A stretch of DNA of 64,000 nt, taken from Lachnospiraceae bacterium (GTDB lineage Bacteria; Bacillota; Clostridia; Lachnospirales; Lachnospiraceae). Positions 17,667 through 26,883 of this stretch are shown in pieces. The notes under the pieces are model-generated. The model worked only from the letters and a program-made list of their open reading frames with translations. It was not told the DNA's origin and did no database searches. A program made the translations under genes and the position numbers. Every line of letters begins with the position of its first letter. The first letter of the stretch is position 1. The stretch covers positions 62,001-126,000 of the forward strand of contig JAEEND010000007.1 of NCBI GenBank assembly GCA_016283575.1. Direction: 5' to 3'.

Positions 17667-18401
17667 ATGAGCGTAAGAATTATTGTAGCTAAAGATTATG
17701 ATGAGATGAGCCGTAAGGCAGCAAACATCATTGCATCACAGATTATTATGAAACCCGATTCGGTTTTGGGCCTTGCAACAGGTTCCACTCCCATCGGTAC
17801 ATACAAAGAACTTGTTAAGAAATATGAAAATAAGGAGCTTGATTTTTCTGAGATCACAACAGTAAACCTTGATGAATACAAGGGACTTTCAAGAGAACAT
17901 GACCAGAGTTATTACTACTTCATGCATGACAATCTTTTTGATCATGTAAATTTACGTAAGGATGCTTCTTTTTTACCTGACGGTACAAAAGCTGATTCTG
18001 AGAAAGAATGTGCAGAATATGAAGCCAAGGTAGCATCACTCGGCTATGCAGATTTACAGCTTCTCGGTATCGGAAGAAACGGTCATATCGGTTTCAACGA
18101 GCCCGGCGATGTTTTTGTAAAAGATACCCACGTAGTTGATCTTACAGAAAGCACCATCGATGCCAATAAGCGTTTCTTTGCCTCAGCTGATGATGTTCCG
18201 AAGCAGGCGCTTTCCATGGGTATCGGAACCATCATGCATGCAAAGACAGTCCTTCTTCTTGCAAGCGGTAAGGACAAGGCAGAGGCTATCAAGAATTCCT
18301 TCTTTGGCCCCGTAACTCCTCAGTGCCAGGGTTCCATCCTTCAGTTCCATTCAAATGTTATCGTTGTATGTGACGAAGATGCATACAGCCTCGTGAAATA
18401 A
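17667..18401 (+). CDS. nagB: Glucosamine-6-phosphate deaminase
   Basis: 244 residues with AAGGAGG upstream. It converts glucosamine-6-phosphate to fructose-6-phosphate and ammonia, feeding amino sugars from wall or mucin into glycolysis. Motifs: phosphate loop LGLATGSTPIGTY, catalytic VNLDEYKGL, and LGIGRNGHIGFNEPGD with the catalytic His and Glu, in the form usual for Firmicutes (Asn rather than Asp before Gly-His). It is a single gene between two terminators. Upstream, GTTAAA / TTTAAC (17599-17604 and 17610-17615) is a small palindrome near a weak promoter and could be an operator. No nagA is adjacent. Confidence 0.96.
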   Translation: MSVRIIVAKDYDEMSRKAANIIASQIIMKPDSVLGLATGSTPIGTYKELVKKYENKELDFSEITTVNLDEYKGLSREHDQSYYYFMHDNLFDHVNLRKDASFLPDGTKADSEKECAEYEAKVASLGYADLQLLGIGRNGHIGFNEPGDVFVKDTHVVDLTESTIDANKRFFASADDVPKQALSMGIGTIMHAKTVLLLASGKDKAEAIKNSFFGPVTPQCQGSILQFHSNVIVVCDEDAYSLVK

Positions 18402-18407
18402 TACATG

Positions 18408-18434
18408 AAAAGGGAGAGCACCGCTCTCCCTTTT
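18408..18434 (+). terminator. Terminator of nagB
   Basis: 12-bp stem AAAAGGGAGAGC / GCTCTCCCTTTT with a 3-nt loop and T6 tail, 7 nt after the stop codon. Confidence 0.92.
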
Positions 18435-18435
18435 T

Positions 18436-18495
18436 TGGACCAGGGGGACGGGGTTTGTGGTCCATGTGGCCCACAAACCCCGTCCCCCTGGTCCA
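18436..18495. repeat. GC-rich palindromic element, 25-bp perfect arms (REP-like)
   Basis: Arms 18436-18460 and 18471-18495 are perfect reverse complements around a 10-nt loop. The composition (GGGGGACGGGG / CCCCGTCCCCC) is far more G+C-rich than its surroundings. It abuts the nagB terminator and lies in a 208-nt intergenic gap. Similar GGGGACGG palindromes are dispersed in Clostridia and resemble REP elements moved by Y1-type (RAYT) transposases; no such transposase is in the window. Confidence 0.85.
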
Positions 18496-18533
18496 CATTA
18501 AGAAAATCTAAATATATTCTATCGATTATTTTC

Positions 18534-18562
18534 TTTATAAAAATCTAAAGTAAGAGTATACT
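18534..18562 (+). promoter_or_regulatory. Possible promoter of the polysaccharide region, first block
   Basis: TTTATA (18534-18539), 17-nt spacer, TATACT (18557-18562), 48 nt before the first glycosyltransferase gene. The -35 match is weak. Confidence 0.45.
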
Positions 18563-18609
18563 ATTATATGATGCCCTACTATGGAAAAGAGGGCCTTTAG
18601 GAGAAAAGT

Positions 18610-19542
18610 ATGCTCATAAGTTTTGTTATTCCCTGCTACAGGTCTGAACTTACAATTAAAAGCGTCGTGGATGAGATTAAGGAGTCCATGGCTGCGCTTT
18701 CTGAATATTCTTTTGAAATTATTTTAGTTAACGATGCTTCCCCCGATAATACTCTTGCAGCCATTAAGGATCTTGTAAGAGAGAATAAGAACATAACGGG
18801 AATTGATTTCTCTACCAATTTCGGTCAGCACTCCGCCCTTATGGCAGGCCTGAGAGAGACCAAAGGCGACTATGTGATTTGCCTTGATGATGACGGTCAG
18901 ACTCCTGCCAACGAAGTACATAAACTGATCGATGCTCTTAACAACGGCGCCGATGCCGTATATGCAAGTTATGATAAAAAGAAACACTCCGCTTTCAGAA
19001 ATTTCGGTACATTCATGAATGAGAAAATGGCGGAGGTGATGCTCGGAAAACCCAAAAATATTTTTGTATCCAGCTATTTCGGTGTAAAAAGATTCATCGT
19101 TAATGACATGATAAATTATAAAAATGCTTACCCTTACGTGATCGGCCTTGTGCTTCGAAGCACCAAGAATATCGTTAATGTTCCCGTACATCACAGAAAC
19201 AGAGAAGTAGGCAGCAGCGGATACACATTTTCGAAGCTCTTAAATCTCTGGATCAACGGCTTCACCGCCTTTTCCGTAAAGCCATTACGTATCTTCACTG
19301 CCATCGGAGCGCTTTTTGCATTTATGGGCTTCATCTATGGCATATATACAGTGATCAAGAGATTTATCTACACAGACATCCCCATGGGATACTCCGCATT
19401 GATGAGCGCAGTTGTATTCACTGCCGGTATGATCATGCTGATGCTTGGCATGATAGGAGAATATGTGGGCAGGATCTACATAAGCTTAAACAATTCTCCT
19501 CAGTATGTAATTCGAGAGAAAATAGTACATGAAGAAAAATAG
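18610..19542 (+). CDS. GtrB/ArnC-like membrane glycosyltransferase (GT2)
   Basis: 310 residues with AGGAG before the ATG. GT2 A-fold motifs: SFVIPCYRSELTIKSVVDEI, LVNDASPDNT and the metal site CLDDDGQTP. Two C-terminal helices (about 230-255 and 270-290) anchor it. This is the architecture of enzymes that load a sugar onto undecaprenyl phosphate (GtrB, ArnC, DPM1 type). The product would be a lipid-linked sugar for transfer outside the membrane. It overlaps the SGNH gene by 14 bp and the GtrII-like gene follows, so these probably form one side-chain modification unit. Confidence 0.9.
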   Translation: MLISFVIPCYRSELTIKSVVDEIKESMAALSEYSFEIILVNDASPDNTLAAIKDLVRENKNITGIDFSTNFGQHSALMAGLRETKGDYVICLDDDGQTPANEVHKLIDALNNGADAVYASYDKKKHSAFRNFGTFMNEKMAEVMLGKPKNIFVSSYFGVKRFIVNDMINYKNAYPYVIGLVLRSTKNIVNVPVHHRNREVGSSGYTFSKLLNLWINGFTAFSVKPLRIFTAIGALFAFMGFIYGIYTVIKRFIYTDIPMGYSALMSAVVFTAGMIMLMLGMIGEYVGRIYISLNNSPQYVIREKIVHEEK

Positions 19543-20359
19543 ATTGATTTTTGAGGCTTGCTTATCGATCGCCCTGGCAGCGGTAATAATCATTCTTGCC
19601 ACCATCTCTTTTTCCGGTAAAAAGAAAGCCTACGATGTAATAGTTTTCGGAGACAGCATTATAGGTAATGACAGAACCGAGAATTCCGTCACCGCATTCT
19701 TGGAAAAAGAATCAGGCCTTAAGTGCCTTAACGCTGCGTTTGGAGGAACATGTCTTACCGGTATGGATTCCGGGACTCCCGGTGAAAAAGAAGGTTTTTA
19801 CTCGGTCTATGAAATATCCGAGGCTTTTGCGGCCGGCGATATAGAAAGACTGACTATGGCGGCTTTCCCGGAAAAGCTAACCGCAAGATATTATTTTGAA
19901 GACACGGTAAAAGAACTCGGCCGTGTTGATATTAAAAAGACAAAGTACATTATAATTCAGGCCGGCACCAATGATTATCTGAGCGGTGTCAGCGTAAAGG
20001 GAGAGGATAAAATAAGCTTTTATGAAAGTCTTCGGAAAACAGTCGAAAACTTTAAAAAGGCAGCTCCTCATGCTGAGATAATAATCCTGACACCCTGCTT
20101 TAATGATATTTTCCCCGGGGATGAAAGAAATTCTTTAAACTACAGTTTCGACGGGGGCGGAACTATTGAAGACTATGTAAATGCAGAGCTTTTATATGGA
20201 AAAGAATACGGAATTCCCGTGATCGACAATCTTCATGGCTCTAAGATAAATGAAAATACATATGAACAATACCTTCTTGACGGATTACATCCTAATACGG
20301 AAGGAAACAGAGAGATTGCTGCAACGATATGGAACTTTATAGCCCAAAAGACTCAGTAA
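19529..20359 (+). CDS. Membrane-anchored SGNH/GDSL hydrolase
   Basis: 276 residues. One N-terminal helix (about 8-28) leaves the catalytic domain outside the cell. The SGNH blocks are intact: VFGDSI (nucleophile Ser), AAFGGT (Gly), AGTNDY (Asn) and LDGLHPNTEG (Asp-His). Families of this fold remove or add acyl groups on polysaccharides. It lies between a lipid-sugar synthase and a GtrII-like transferase with overlaps on both sides (14 and 31 bp), so acyl modification of the same polymer is the likely job. The substrate is not known. Confidence 0.85.
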   Translation: MKKNRLIFEACLSIALAAVIIILATISFSGKKKAYDVIVFGDSIIGNDRTENSVTAFLEKESGLKCLNAAFGGTCLTGMDSGTPGEKEGFYSVYEISEAFAAGDIERLTMAAFPEKLTARYYFEDTVKELGRVDIKKTKYIIIQAGTNDYLSGVSVKGEDKISFYESLRKTVENFKKAAPHAEIIILTPCFNDIFPGDERNSLNYSFDGGGTIEDYVNAELLYGKEYGIPVIDNLHGSKINENTYEQYLLDGLHPNTEGNREIAATIWNFIAQKTQ

Positions 20360-21894
20360 AGTTAATAAAGAACCGGATTGGAAACGTGGGAGTGACTGCG
20401 TTACTTACGACCCTTGCGGTGGGTATCCTTACTCACATGCCGGCTCTTGTATCTGAAATTCCCAACCATGATGGATTACAGAGCATGTATTTCGATCAGA
20501 ACATGATCACATCCGGCCGATGGTTTTTAGGCCTTGCATGCGGTATTTCATCATATTATTTCATACCCTGGCTCACAGGGATTCTTTCGCTTATTTATCT
20601 CGGGATCGCTGCCGTTATATTGGTGAAGCTCTTGGATATAAAGAATAGCCTTGTGGCAGGTCTGACGGGTGCACTCCTTGTGACATTTCCCGTGATCGCA
20701 TCTGATTTTGCATACGTATTCACCATGGACGGATACATGCTGGGAGTGCTTCTTTCGATTCTCAGCGTATATCTTGTAAAGGCGCATAAATGGGGCTTTT
20801 TATTGGGAGGCATTGCGCTTTCCTTCAGCATGGGCATCTATCAGGCCTATCTTCCCCTTGCCATAGTCCTTTCCATGTACATGGTGATGGTGCGCTTGTT
20901 TGCGCCCGGCGAAGGAACCGTTACTAAAAGGATCACAGATTCTCTTAAATATCTCTACATGGGAGTTATCGGCGCAGGACTTTATTATTTGCTCCTTAAT
21001 ATACTTCTTAAGATTCAGGGAAAAGAACTTGATACCTATCAGGGGATTGATTCTCTCGGAACCGCCGGCGGTTTTGATTTAATTAATACCTTAAGATCCA
21101 TGGTTTCAGATTTTGTAACCTTTTCGATAAAAGGTAATGTGCTTTTTACGAATGCGCTTACATTAGCTTTATTCTTATGCTTCATGGCGGTGTCCGTTAT
21201 AGCGTTTACAGCACTTATCATAAAAAGAAAGTATTATAGGAACCCCTGGTTTTATATAGCTTTGGCGGTATTTGCCATAGCTTTGCCCTTCGCATTTAAT
21301 GTGATCTTTGTGATCTCTCCTGAAGTAAATTATCACCTTCTCATGAGATATCAGTGGGTGCTTATTTATATCATGGGATTATCCATAGCAGACAGAGCAA
21401 TTAATGCATACAGCTTCGGAAACATGAAAAACGGCCTCTTGTGGGCAGTGCTTCTTGCCGGCGCGCTTTCTTCTTTCTGCTTTGCCCTTCAGGATAATAT
21501 CGCATACTCAAATCTGAATAAGAAATATGAAAAAACATATGCCTATACCGTAAGACTTCTTGATCGCATGGAAACTACGGAAGGGTATTATCCCGGAATT
21601 CCCGTGTATATGATCGGCGTTATCGGTGACAAAAACTATCCCGTTACGGATATAACCGGTCCCGTTACCGAAAGCATGATCGGATTAAACGGAGACTTTT
21701 TGATATATCGCCCTGAAAACTACGCTTTATTCTTTAAATACTATCTCGGAACGGAAGTAAATTTCGTGGATATAGACGAATATCAGTATTATTATGAAGA
21801 CTGGTATCAGGAAATGCCCGCATTTCCGCTAGAAGGTTCAGTCGTGATCCGCGACGGAATCATGATAGTCAAGACTGAAAATAAAAACGAATAG
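20329..21894 (+). CDS. GtrII-like (Glucos_trans_II) polytopic glucosyltransferase
   Basis: 521 residues with about 11-12 membrane helices. The first extracytoplasmic loop has IPNHDGLQSMYFDQNMITSGRW, fitting the acidic loop of GtrII/GT-C enzymes, followed by LGLACGISSYYFIPWLTG. The soluble C-terminus (about 400-521) contains IPVYMIGVIGD and GLNGDFLIYRPENYALFFKYY. The family transfers a sugar from undecaprenyl phosphate to a surface polymer outside the membrane. Its partner GtrB is two genes upstream. The start overlaps the SGNH gene by 31 bp and lacks a clear ribosome binding site, so translation may depend on coupling. Confidence 0.8.
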   Translation: MELYSPKDSVKLIKNRIGNVGVTALLTTLAVGILTHMPALVSEIPNHDGLQSMYFDQNMITSGRWFLGLACGISSYYFIPWLTGILSLIYLGIAAVILVKLLDIKNSLVAGLTGALLVTFPVIASDFAYVFTMDGYMLGVLLSILSVYLVKAHKWGFLLGGIALSFSMGIYQAYLPLAIVLSMYMVMVRLFAPGEGTVTKRITDSLKYLYMGVIGAGLYYLLLNILLKIQGKELDTYQGIDSLGTAGGFDLINTLRSMVSDFVTFSIKGNVLFTNALTLALFLCFMAVSVIAFTALIIKRKYYRNPWFYIALAVFAIALPFAFNVIFVISPEVNYHLLMRYQWVLIYIMGLSIADRAINAYSFGNMKNGLLWAVLLAGALSSFCFALQDNIAYSNLNKKYEKTYAYTVRLLDRMETTEGYYPGIPVYMIGVIGDKNYPVTDITGPVTESMIGLNGDFLIYRPENYALFFKYYLGTEVNFVDIDEYQYYYEDWYQEMPAFPLEGSVVIRDGIMIVKTENKNE

Positions 21895-21902
21895 GAGACG
21901 CT

Positions 21903-22832
21903 ATGGTATCACTGATAATACCTTCCTACAACGAAGAAGAAAATATAAAGATCACCGCGGATACGCTTACAAAGATAATGGACGAAACAGGCGAAGACTA
22001 CGAGCTTCTTTTTGTAAATGACGGTTCAAAAGACGGAACATACGAAAAGATCCGAGAGGTTTCAAGTGAAAATCCGCATGCAAAGGGAATTTCTTTTTCC
22101 AGAAACTTCGGAAAAGAAGCTGCCATATTTGCCGGACTTTCCGCAGCAAGCGGAGACGCTGCAGTGGTTCTTGACTGCGATCTGCAGCATCCCCCCACAC
22201 TTATCCCCGACATGCTTAAGCTTTGGCATGAAGGATACGAAGTGGTTGAAGGCGTAAAATCCTCCAGGGGAAAAGAAGGCATCTTCCACAAAGCTGCAGC
22301 GGGACTTTTTTATGACATTATGAGTAAGCTCATAAAGATCGATATGAGAGCAACCTCCGATTATAAGCTTATGGACAGAAAAGTAGTGGACGTACTCCTT
22401 AATCTGACTGAAAGAAATACTTTCTTCAGAGCGCTTACCTTCTGGGTTGGCTTTAAGACCACCAAGCTTGAATATGAAGTGCAGGAGAGAATGCACGGAA
22501 CTACCAAGTGGTCCTTCACGAGCTTGCTTAAATATGCGATAAATAATGCCACCAGCTTTTCAACTCTGCCCTTGCAGATCGTGACATTTTTAGGCACGAT
22601 CTCAATTATCGGAAGCGTAATATTAGCTGTTCAGACACTGATCAAATACTTCAGAAAGGATGCTGCACCGGGTTTCCCCACGGTTATTTTGCTGATACTT
22701 TTGATCGGCGGCTTTATCATGCTGAGCCTCGGCATCATAGGTCACTACATTGCCCGCATCTATGAAGAGGTAAAGGGCCGTCCCCGGTATATCGTCTCCG
22801 AGACTACTGATAATTTAAAGGGAGCTTTTTAA
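21903..22832 (+). CDS. GtrB/YkcC-like undecaprenyl-phosphate glycosyltransferase (GT2)
   Basis: 309 residues. Motifs: SLIIPSYNEEENI, LLFVNDGSKDGTYEKI, FSRNFGKEAAIFAGL and VLDCDLQHPP (metal site). KWSFTSLLKYAINNATSFSTLPL precedes two C-terminal helices, the hallmark of GtrB-type enzymes. It presumably makes a second lipid-linked sugar for this region, the first being made by the gene at 18610. GGAGACG lies just before the ATG. The stop and next start overlap by 1 bp. Confidence 0.92.
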   Translation: MVSLIIPSYNEEENIKITADTLTKIMDETGEDYELLFVNDGSKDGTYEKIREVSSENPHAKGISFSRNFGKEAAIFAGLSAASGDAAVVLDCDLQHPPTLIPDMLKLWHEGYEVVEGVKSSRGKEGIFHKAAAGLFYDIMSKLIKIDMRATSDYKLMDRKVVDVLLNLTERNTFFRALTFWVGFKTTKLEYEVQERMHGTTKWSFTSLLKYAINNATSFSTLPLQIVTFLGTISIIGSVILAVQTLIKYFRKDAAPGFPTVILLILLIGGFIMLSLGIIGHYIARIYEEVKGRPRYIVSETTDNLKGAF

Positions 22833-23965
22833 TGGGAGATACTTCTGTAAAAAGAAAAAGAAACGGAAATATTGAACTCCTTCGCATGGTGGCAACTTTT
22901 ATGGTGATCATGCTTCACTTGTATGGAAAAAGTGGACTCTTGGTACCTCTAAGTGAGGATGGCTCCATAAACGCTCATTTGGTGGCTATATTCGAAGCTA
23001 TATGCATTTCCTGTATCAATATCTATGTGCTGATTTCAGGTTATTTTCTTGTTACCGCCAAGTTTAAAATTGGAAGACTTTTAGAGCTTATATTTGAAAC
23101 CATGTTTTATGGTGTTCTTGTGTTCGCAATTGCCGTTGCCACAGGCTTAACCTCTTGGGGAGATATGGCATTAAATGACAAATTGAAAGTAATATTCCCG
23201 GTTCACATGGGTGTTTACTGGTATGTATCGGTATATTGCATTTTCTATTGCATGATGCCGGTGTTAGCTGCAGGTGTAGGAGCTATCGGTAAAAAAGCAC
23301 ATTTGACAGTTATCTGGCTTATGCTTATTTACTTAAGCATTTTTAAATCCATAGTACCCTTCAGACCCGGAATAGAAGATAACGGCTACAGCATAGAGTG
23401 GTTTTTGACTCTATTTTTAATAGCTTCTTACATGAGACTTTACGGAATAAAATGGCTTGATAGTTATAAAAAAGGTTTGGCTGTTTTTGCAGGAGCCACG
23501 GCTTTAATTTATTTAGAGTATTTTGCAATCCAAATGGTATTAAAGTACACAGGAAAGCTTAATTTTATCAGTACGGTTTCTTATCATTATAATCATATAT
23601 TTGTTTTACTTGCAGCCATGGGCTTATTTGCAACTTTCCTTCATAAAAAGGAAATGAGCGTACGTCTGTCTAAGATTGTATGCGCTCTAAGCCCCATGAC
23701 TCTTGGCATATATTTATTCCATGAGCATGAGCTTATAAGATTTGAATGGCAGAAATGGCTTCACGTAAACGACCTTTCTGATTATAATCCTGTCATGTTT
23801 ATTCTTGCTTCCTTTGGAATAGGCCTGATCGTGTACGTTGCAGGTACATTTACAGATTATATAAGAATTCAGATTTTTAAGTTATGTAAACTTGCAGTCA
23901 ATAAGACTAAGCTTGCTGACTTGCTTAAAAATATAGATAATGCGGTGAATAATGGAGCAAATTAG
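22832..23965 (+). CDS. Acyltransferase 3 family membrane O-acyltransferase
   Basis: 377 residues with about ten membrane helices. The N-terminus (NIELLRMVATFMVIMLHLYGKSG) carries the conserved Arg and His of acyltransferase 3 proteins, which transfer acetyl or other acyl groups onto sugars from the cytosolic side. Late motif LGIYLFHEHELIRFEWQKW is also typical. It sits among glycosyltransferase genes with 1-bp and 14-bp overlaps. Acylation of the surface polysaccharide, balanced by the SGNH hydrolase at 19529, is inferred. Confidence 0.88.
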   Translation: MGDTSVKRKRNGNIELLRMVATFMVIMLHLYGKSGLLVPLSEDGSINAHLVAIFEAICISCINIYVLISGYFLVTAKFKIGRLLELIFETMFYGVLVFAIAVATGLTSWGDMALNDKLKVIFPVHMGVYWYVSVYCIFYCMMPVLAAGVGAIGKKAHLTVIWLMLIYLSIFKSIVPFRPGIEDNGYSIEWFLTLFLIASYMRLYGIKWLDSYKKGLAVFAGATALIYLEYFAIQMVLKYTGKLNFISTVSYHYNHIFVLLAAMGLFATFLHKKEMSVRLSKIVCALSPMTLGIYLFHEHELIRFEWQKWLHVNDLSDYNPVMFILASFGIGLIVYVAGTFTDYIRIQIFKLCKLAVNKTKLADLLKNIDNAVNNGAN

Positions 23966-25706
23966 AAAATATTATGTAAACTTAATAGACAGCAAATCCT
24001 ATAAGCGAATCACCGCTTTTCTTTTTCCCGTGCTCATCATTATTTATGCTTATATCAAGGTAAATAAAGGCGGAGACATTACGGATACCACCTACAGTTA
24101 CGGTAACTTTGTAAATATAAATAAGCTGGACGGCATGTGGTATTATTCCACCTTTTATGCAAACCTTTTGGGAAATCTTTTTACCAAGCTACCATTTGGG
24201 CACAGAATGCTTTTTCTTAATATCTACACAGGTATTTTCAAAGCTTTGGCAGGTCTTATTTCTTATTTCTTTTTTACCTATACCGAAGAAATAAAATTAG
24301 ACAGGAATTTAAGCTTTCTGGGCGCTGTAGTTGCAGTTGGTCTTGCCTGGTGCCCTACCGCGACGCTTTATAATTACCTTACTTATTTCTTCTTTCTCAC
24401 GGCAGCAGTGCTTTTGTATTTAGGCATTGTCAGAGATAGAAATCTTTATCTTATACTTGCAGGATTCTCTTTGGGATGTAACTTTTTTGTCCGTTTACCC
24501 AATATCGCGGAATGTGCGCTGATACTTCCTCTTTGGATTTATTTTGCCCTGGAAAAAGAAGATATAAAGAAAATCGCGGGTAAAACACTTACATGTATTC
24601 TGGGCTTTTTCCTTGCCTTCATACCGGGAGTGATTCTGATCGCTTGTACAAGAGGCTTTGGCGAGTATTTTACCGGCATAGGTGAGCTTTTTTCCATGAC
24701 GGATCAGGCTACGGGTTATTCCCCTTACGGAATGGTTCTTTTGATCATACAGGCTTATATTAAGGCCTTCAGATTTTTTGTGCCCTTTCTGATCGTAATC
24801 CTGATCGCTCTTTTGATGGATTTACTTTTGATTAAAAAGCATCTTTTAAAAGAGATATATGCCTATGCAATAGTTGCAATCCTTGTGCTTGCTTCACTTT
24901 TTTACGAATATAAAAAGAACATTTTTAACTTTAATTATCATACACTGGAATCAGTCTATAACCTGGGAGCTGTTTTTACTTTAGTTACGGTTATAGTATT
25001 CTTAATGGTAATATTTTCAGGAAAGAATTCTTTTACCAATAAAGAGAAGCTGATAGCACTGATAGCCGGAGTTGTTCTTGCCATAACACCCATTGGCAGC
25101 AACAATGAGATATATTCTAATCTCAATAACATGTTTTTTGTGATTCCCGCATTTTTATTTGTATTAATGCGATTTGCACCGGAGGATCATTTTAGACCTG
25201 CCCGATTTGCGCTGGCGGTTTTTGTATTTGCTTTCTTTTTCCAGAGTATTCTCTGCGGAGGAATTTATATCTTCAGAGACGGCGCCGACGGTAAGATGAA
25301 TGTGGCAGTGGATAATGATGTTTATATTGGCATGCGAACGACAGCTATTCATGCTGAACGTCTTGAAAGTGTTACAGAGATCTGGAATGAGAATGGACTA
25401 AAAAACAGGCCGGTTTTATTATACGGTGATTGCCCCGGACTAAGCTTTTACCTTGAAAGCCCTCCGGCCATTTCCACCACATGGCCGAGTCTTGAATCCT
25501 TCTCCGCGGAGAAGTTTATTGAAGACATGGATGCTCTTAATATGTCCATTGAAAAGGGCGAGGCAGCCCCTCCCGTTATAGTTGGCGAGAACCCGGGGAG
25601 CGAAGTGAAAAAAGAAATTCTTAATGAATTTTTAGATAAATATGATTATATGGAAGTCTATGCTAACAATATGTTTAAAGTATATCTTCCGAAGGAGCTA
25701 AATTAA
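23952..25706 (+). CDS. GT-C-like polytopic membrane protein
   Basis: 584 residues, about 12 membrane helices, and a soluble C-terminal part of about 140 residues. The first external loop (NKGGDITDTTYSYGNF) is acidic, where GT-C glycosyltransferases place their catalytic Asp. I do not recognise a named family. The order of helices then an extracytoplasmic domain is that of lipid-linked-sugar-dependent glycosyltransferases, and both neighbours are polysaccharide genes. It overlaps the acyltransferase by 14 bp and has AAGGAG near its end serving wecE. Confidence 0.7.
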   Translation: MEQIRKYYVNLIDSKSYKRITAFLFPVLIIIYAYIKVNKGGDITDTTYSYGNFVNINKLDGMWYYSTFYANLLGNLFTKLPFGHRMLFLNIYTGIFKALAGLISYFFFTYTEEIKLDRNLSFLGAVVAVGLAWCPTATLYNYLTYFFFLTAAVLLYLGIVRDRNLYLILAGFSLGCNFFVRLPNIAECALILPLWIYFALEKEDIKKIAGKTLTCILGFFLAFIPGVILIACTRGFGEYFTGIGELFSMTDQATGYSPYGMVLLIIQAYIKAFRFFVPFLIVILIALLMDLLLIKKHLLKEIYAYAIVAILVLASLFYEYKKNIFNFNYHTLESVYNLGAVFTLVTVIVFLMVIFSGKNSFTNKEKLIALIAGVVLAITPIGSNNEIYSNLNNMFFVIPAFLFVLMRFAPEDHFRPARFALAVFVFAFFFQSILCGGIYIFRDGADGKMNVAVDNDVYIGMRTTAIHAERLESVTEIWNENGLKNRPVLLYGDCPGLSFYLESPPAISTTWPSLESFSAEKFIEDMDALNMSIEKGEAAPPVIVGENPGSEVKKEILNEFLDKYDYMEVYANNMFKVYLPKELN

Positions 25707-25707
25707 T

Positions 25708-26883
25708 ATGAGCGATACAAATAAAAACATGATCCAGACAAAGCAGGAATTTGCAATTAGATTTAACGTCCCTCCTTATACGGGAAAAGAAATGGATTAT
25801 ATAAAGAAAGCCGTGGCCAATCAGAAGATCTGTGGTGACGGAGAATTTACCAAGAAGGATAATTCATGGTTAGAAGAGAGAACCGGTACAGCCAAGGCTC
25901 TTCTCACTACCTCCTGCACCCACGCTCTTGAAATGGCGGCACTTCTTACCAATATCAAAGAGGGCGATGAAGTTATAATGCCTTCTTTTACCTTTGTATC
26001 AACGGCTGATGCTTTTGTACTCAGAGGCGCAAAGATCGTATTTGTGGACATCCGTCCCGATACCATGAACATTGATGAAACCAAAATAGAAGCAGCCATA
26101 ACTGACAAGACCAAGGCTATTGTTCCTGTTCATTATGCCGGAGTTGCCTGCGAAATGGATACCATTATGGACATTGCCAAGAGACACAACCTTTATGTAA
26201 TAGAGGATGCGGCTCAAGGTGTTATGTCAACCTATAAGGGCAGAGCTTTAGGCTCCATCGGTGATTTCGGTTGTTTTTCTTTCCACGAGACCAAGAATTA
26301 TTCCATGGGTGAAGGCGGAGCCCTTCTGATCCGCGATAAGGAAAAGATTGAAGAAGCGGAGATCATCCGTGAAAAGGGTACCAACAGAAGCCAGTATTAC
26401 AGAGGCCAGGTTGATAAATATACCTGGATGAATTTTGGTTCTTCCTATCTTCCTTCCGAGCTTAACGCGGCATATTTATATGCACAGCTCGAGCTTGCGG
26501 ACGAGATCAACAAGCAGAGATTGGGATCTTTCACAAGATATATGGAAGGACTTTCCGATCTGCGTGATGCGGGACTTATTGAACTTCCCGTTATTCCTGA
26601 AGGCTGCACGGCTAATGGTCACATGTTCTATGTAAAGGCCAAGGATCTTGCCGAAAGAACTGCTTTGATCGATTATCTGCTTGAATACGGTGTTTATTCC
26701 GCATTCCATTATGTGCCTCTTCATTCAGCACCCGCCGGGATCAGATTCGGCCGATTCAACGGTGAAGATGTATATACCACCAAAGAAAGTGAACGTCTCA
26801 CAAGACTTCCCATGTACTATGGATTAAAAGAAAGTCAGGTAGACTATATCGTATCGAAGGTAAAAGCATTCTATGGAAAATAA
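25708..26883 (+). CDS. wecE: dTDP-4-amino-4,6-dideoxygalactose transaminase
   Basis: 391 residues, AAGGAG 10 nt upstream. A PLP-dependent DegT/DnrJ/EryC1/StrS enzyme. The match to enteric WecE/RffA is unusually close from memory: VIMPSFTFVSTADAFVLRGA, IVPVHYAGVACEMDTIMDIA, IEDAAQGVMSTYKGRALG, SFHETKNYSMGEGGALL (PLP lysine K196) and REKGTNRSQYYRGQVDKYTW. It transfers an amino group from glutamate to dTDP-4-keto-6-deoxyglucose, giving dTDP-Fuc4N. The substrate can be made by RfbA and RfbB encoded at 36662-38633. No wecD acetyltransferase is adjacent, though the acyltransferase two genes upstream could act on the sugar. Confidence 0.95.
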   Translation: MSDTNKNMIQTKQEFAIRFNVPPYTGKEMDYIKKAVANQKICGDGEFTKKDNSWLEERTGTAKALLTTSCTHALEMAALLTNIKEGDEVIMPSFTFVSTADAFVLRGAKIVFVDIRPDTMNIDETKIEAAITDKTKAIVPVHYAGVACEMDTIMDIAKRHNLYVIEDAAQGVMSTYKGRALGSIGDFGCFSFHETKNYSMGEGGALLIRDKEKIEEAEIIREKGTNRSQYYRGQVDKYTWMNFGSSYLPSELNAAYLYAQLELADEINKQRLGSFTRYMEGLSDLRDAGLIELPVIPEGCTANGHMFYVKAKDLAERTALIDYLLEYGVYSAFHYVPLHSAPAGIRFGRFNGEDVYTTKESERLTRLPMYYGLKESQVDYIVSKVKAFYGK

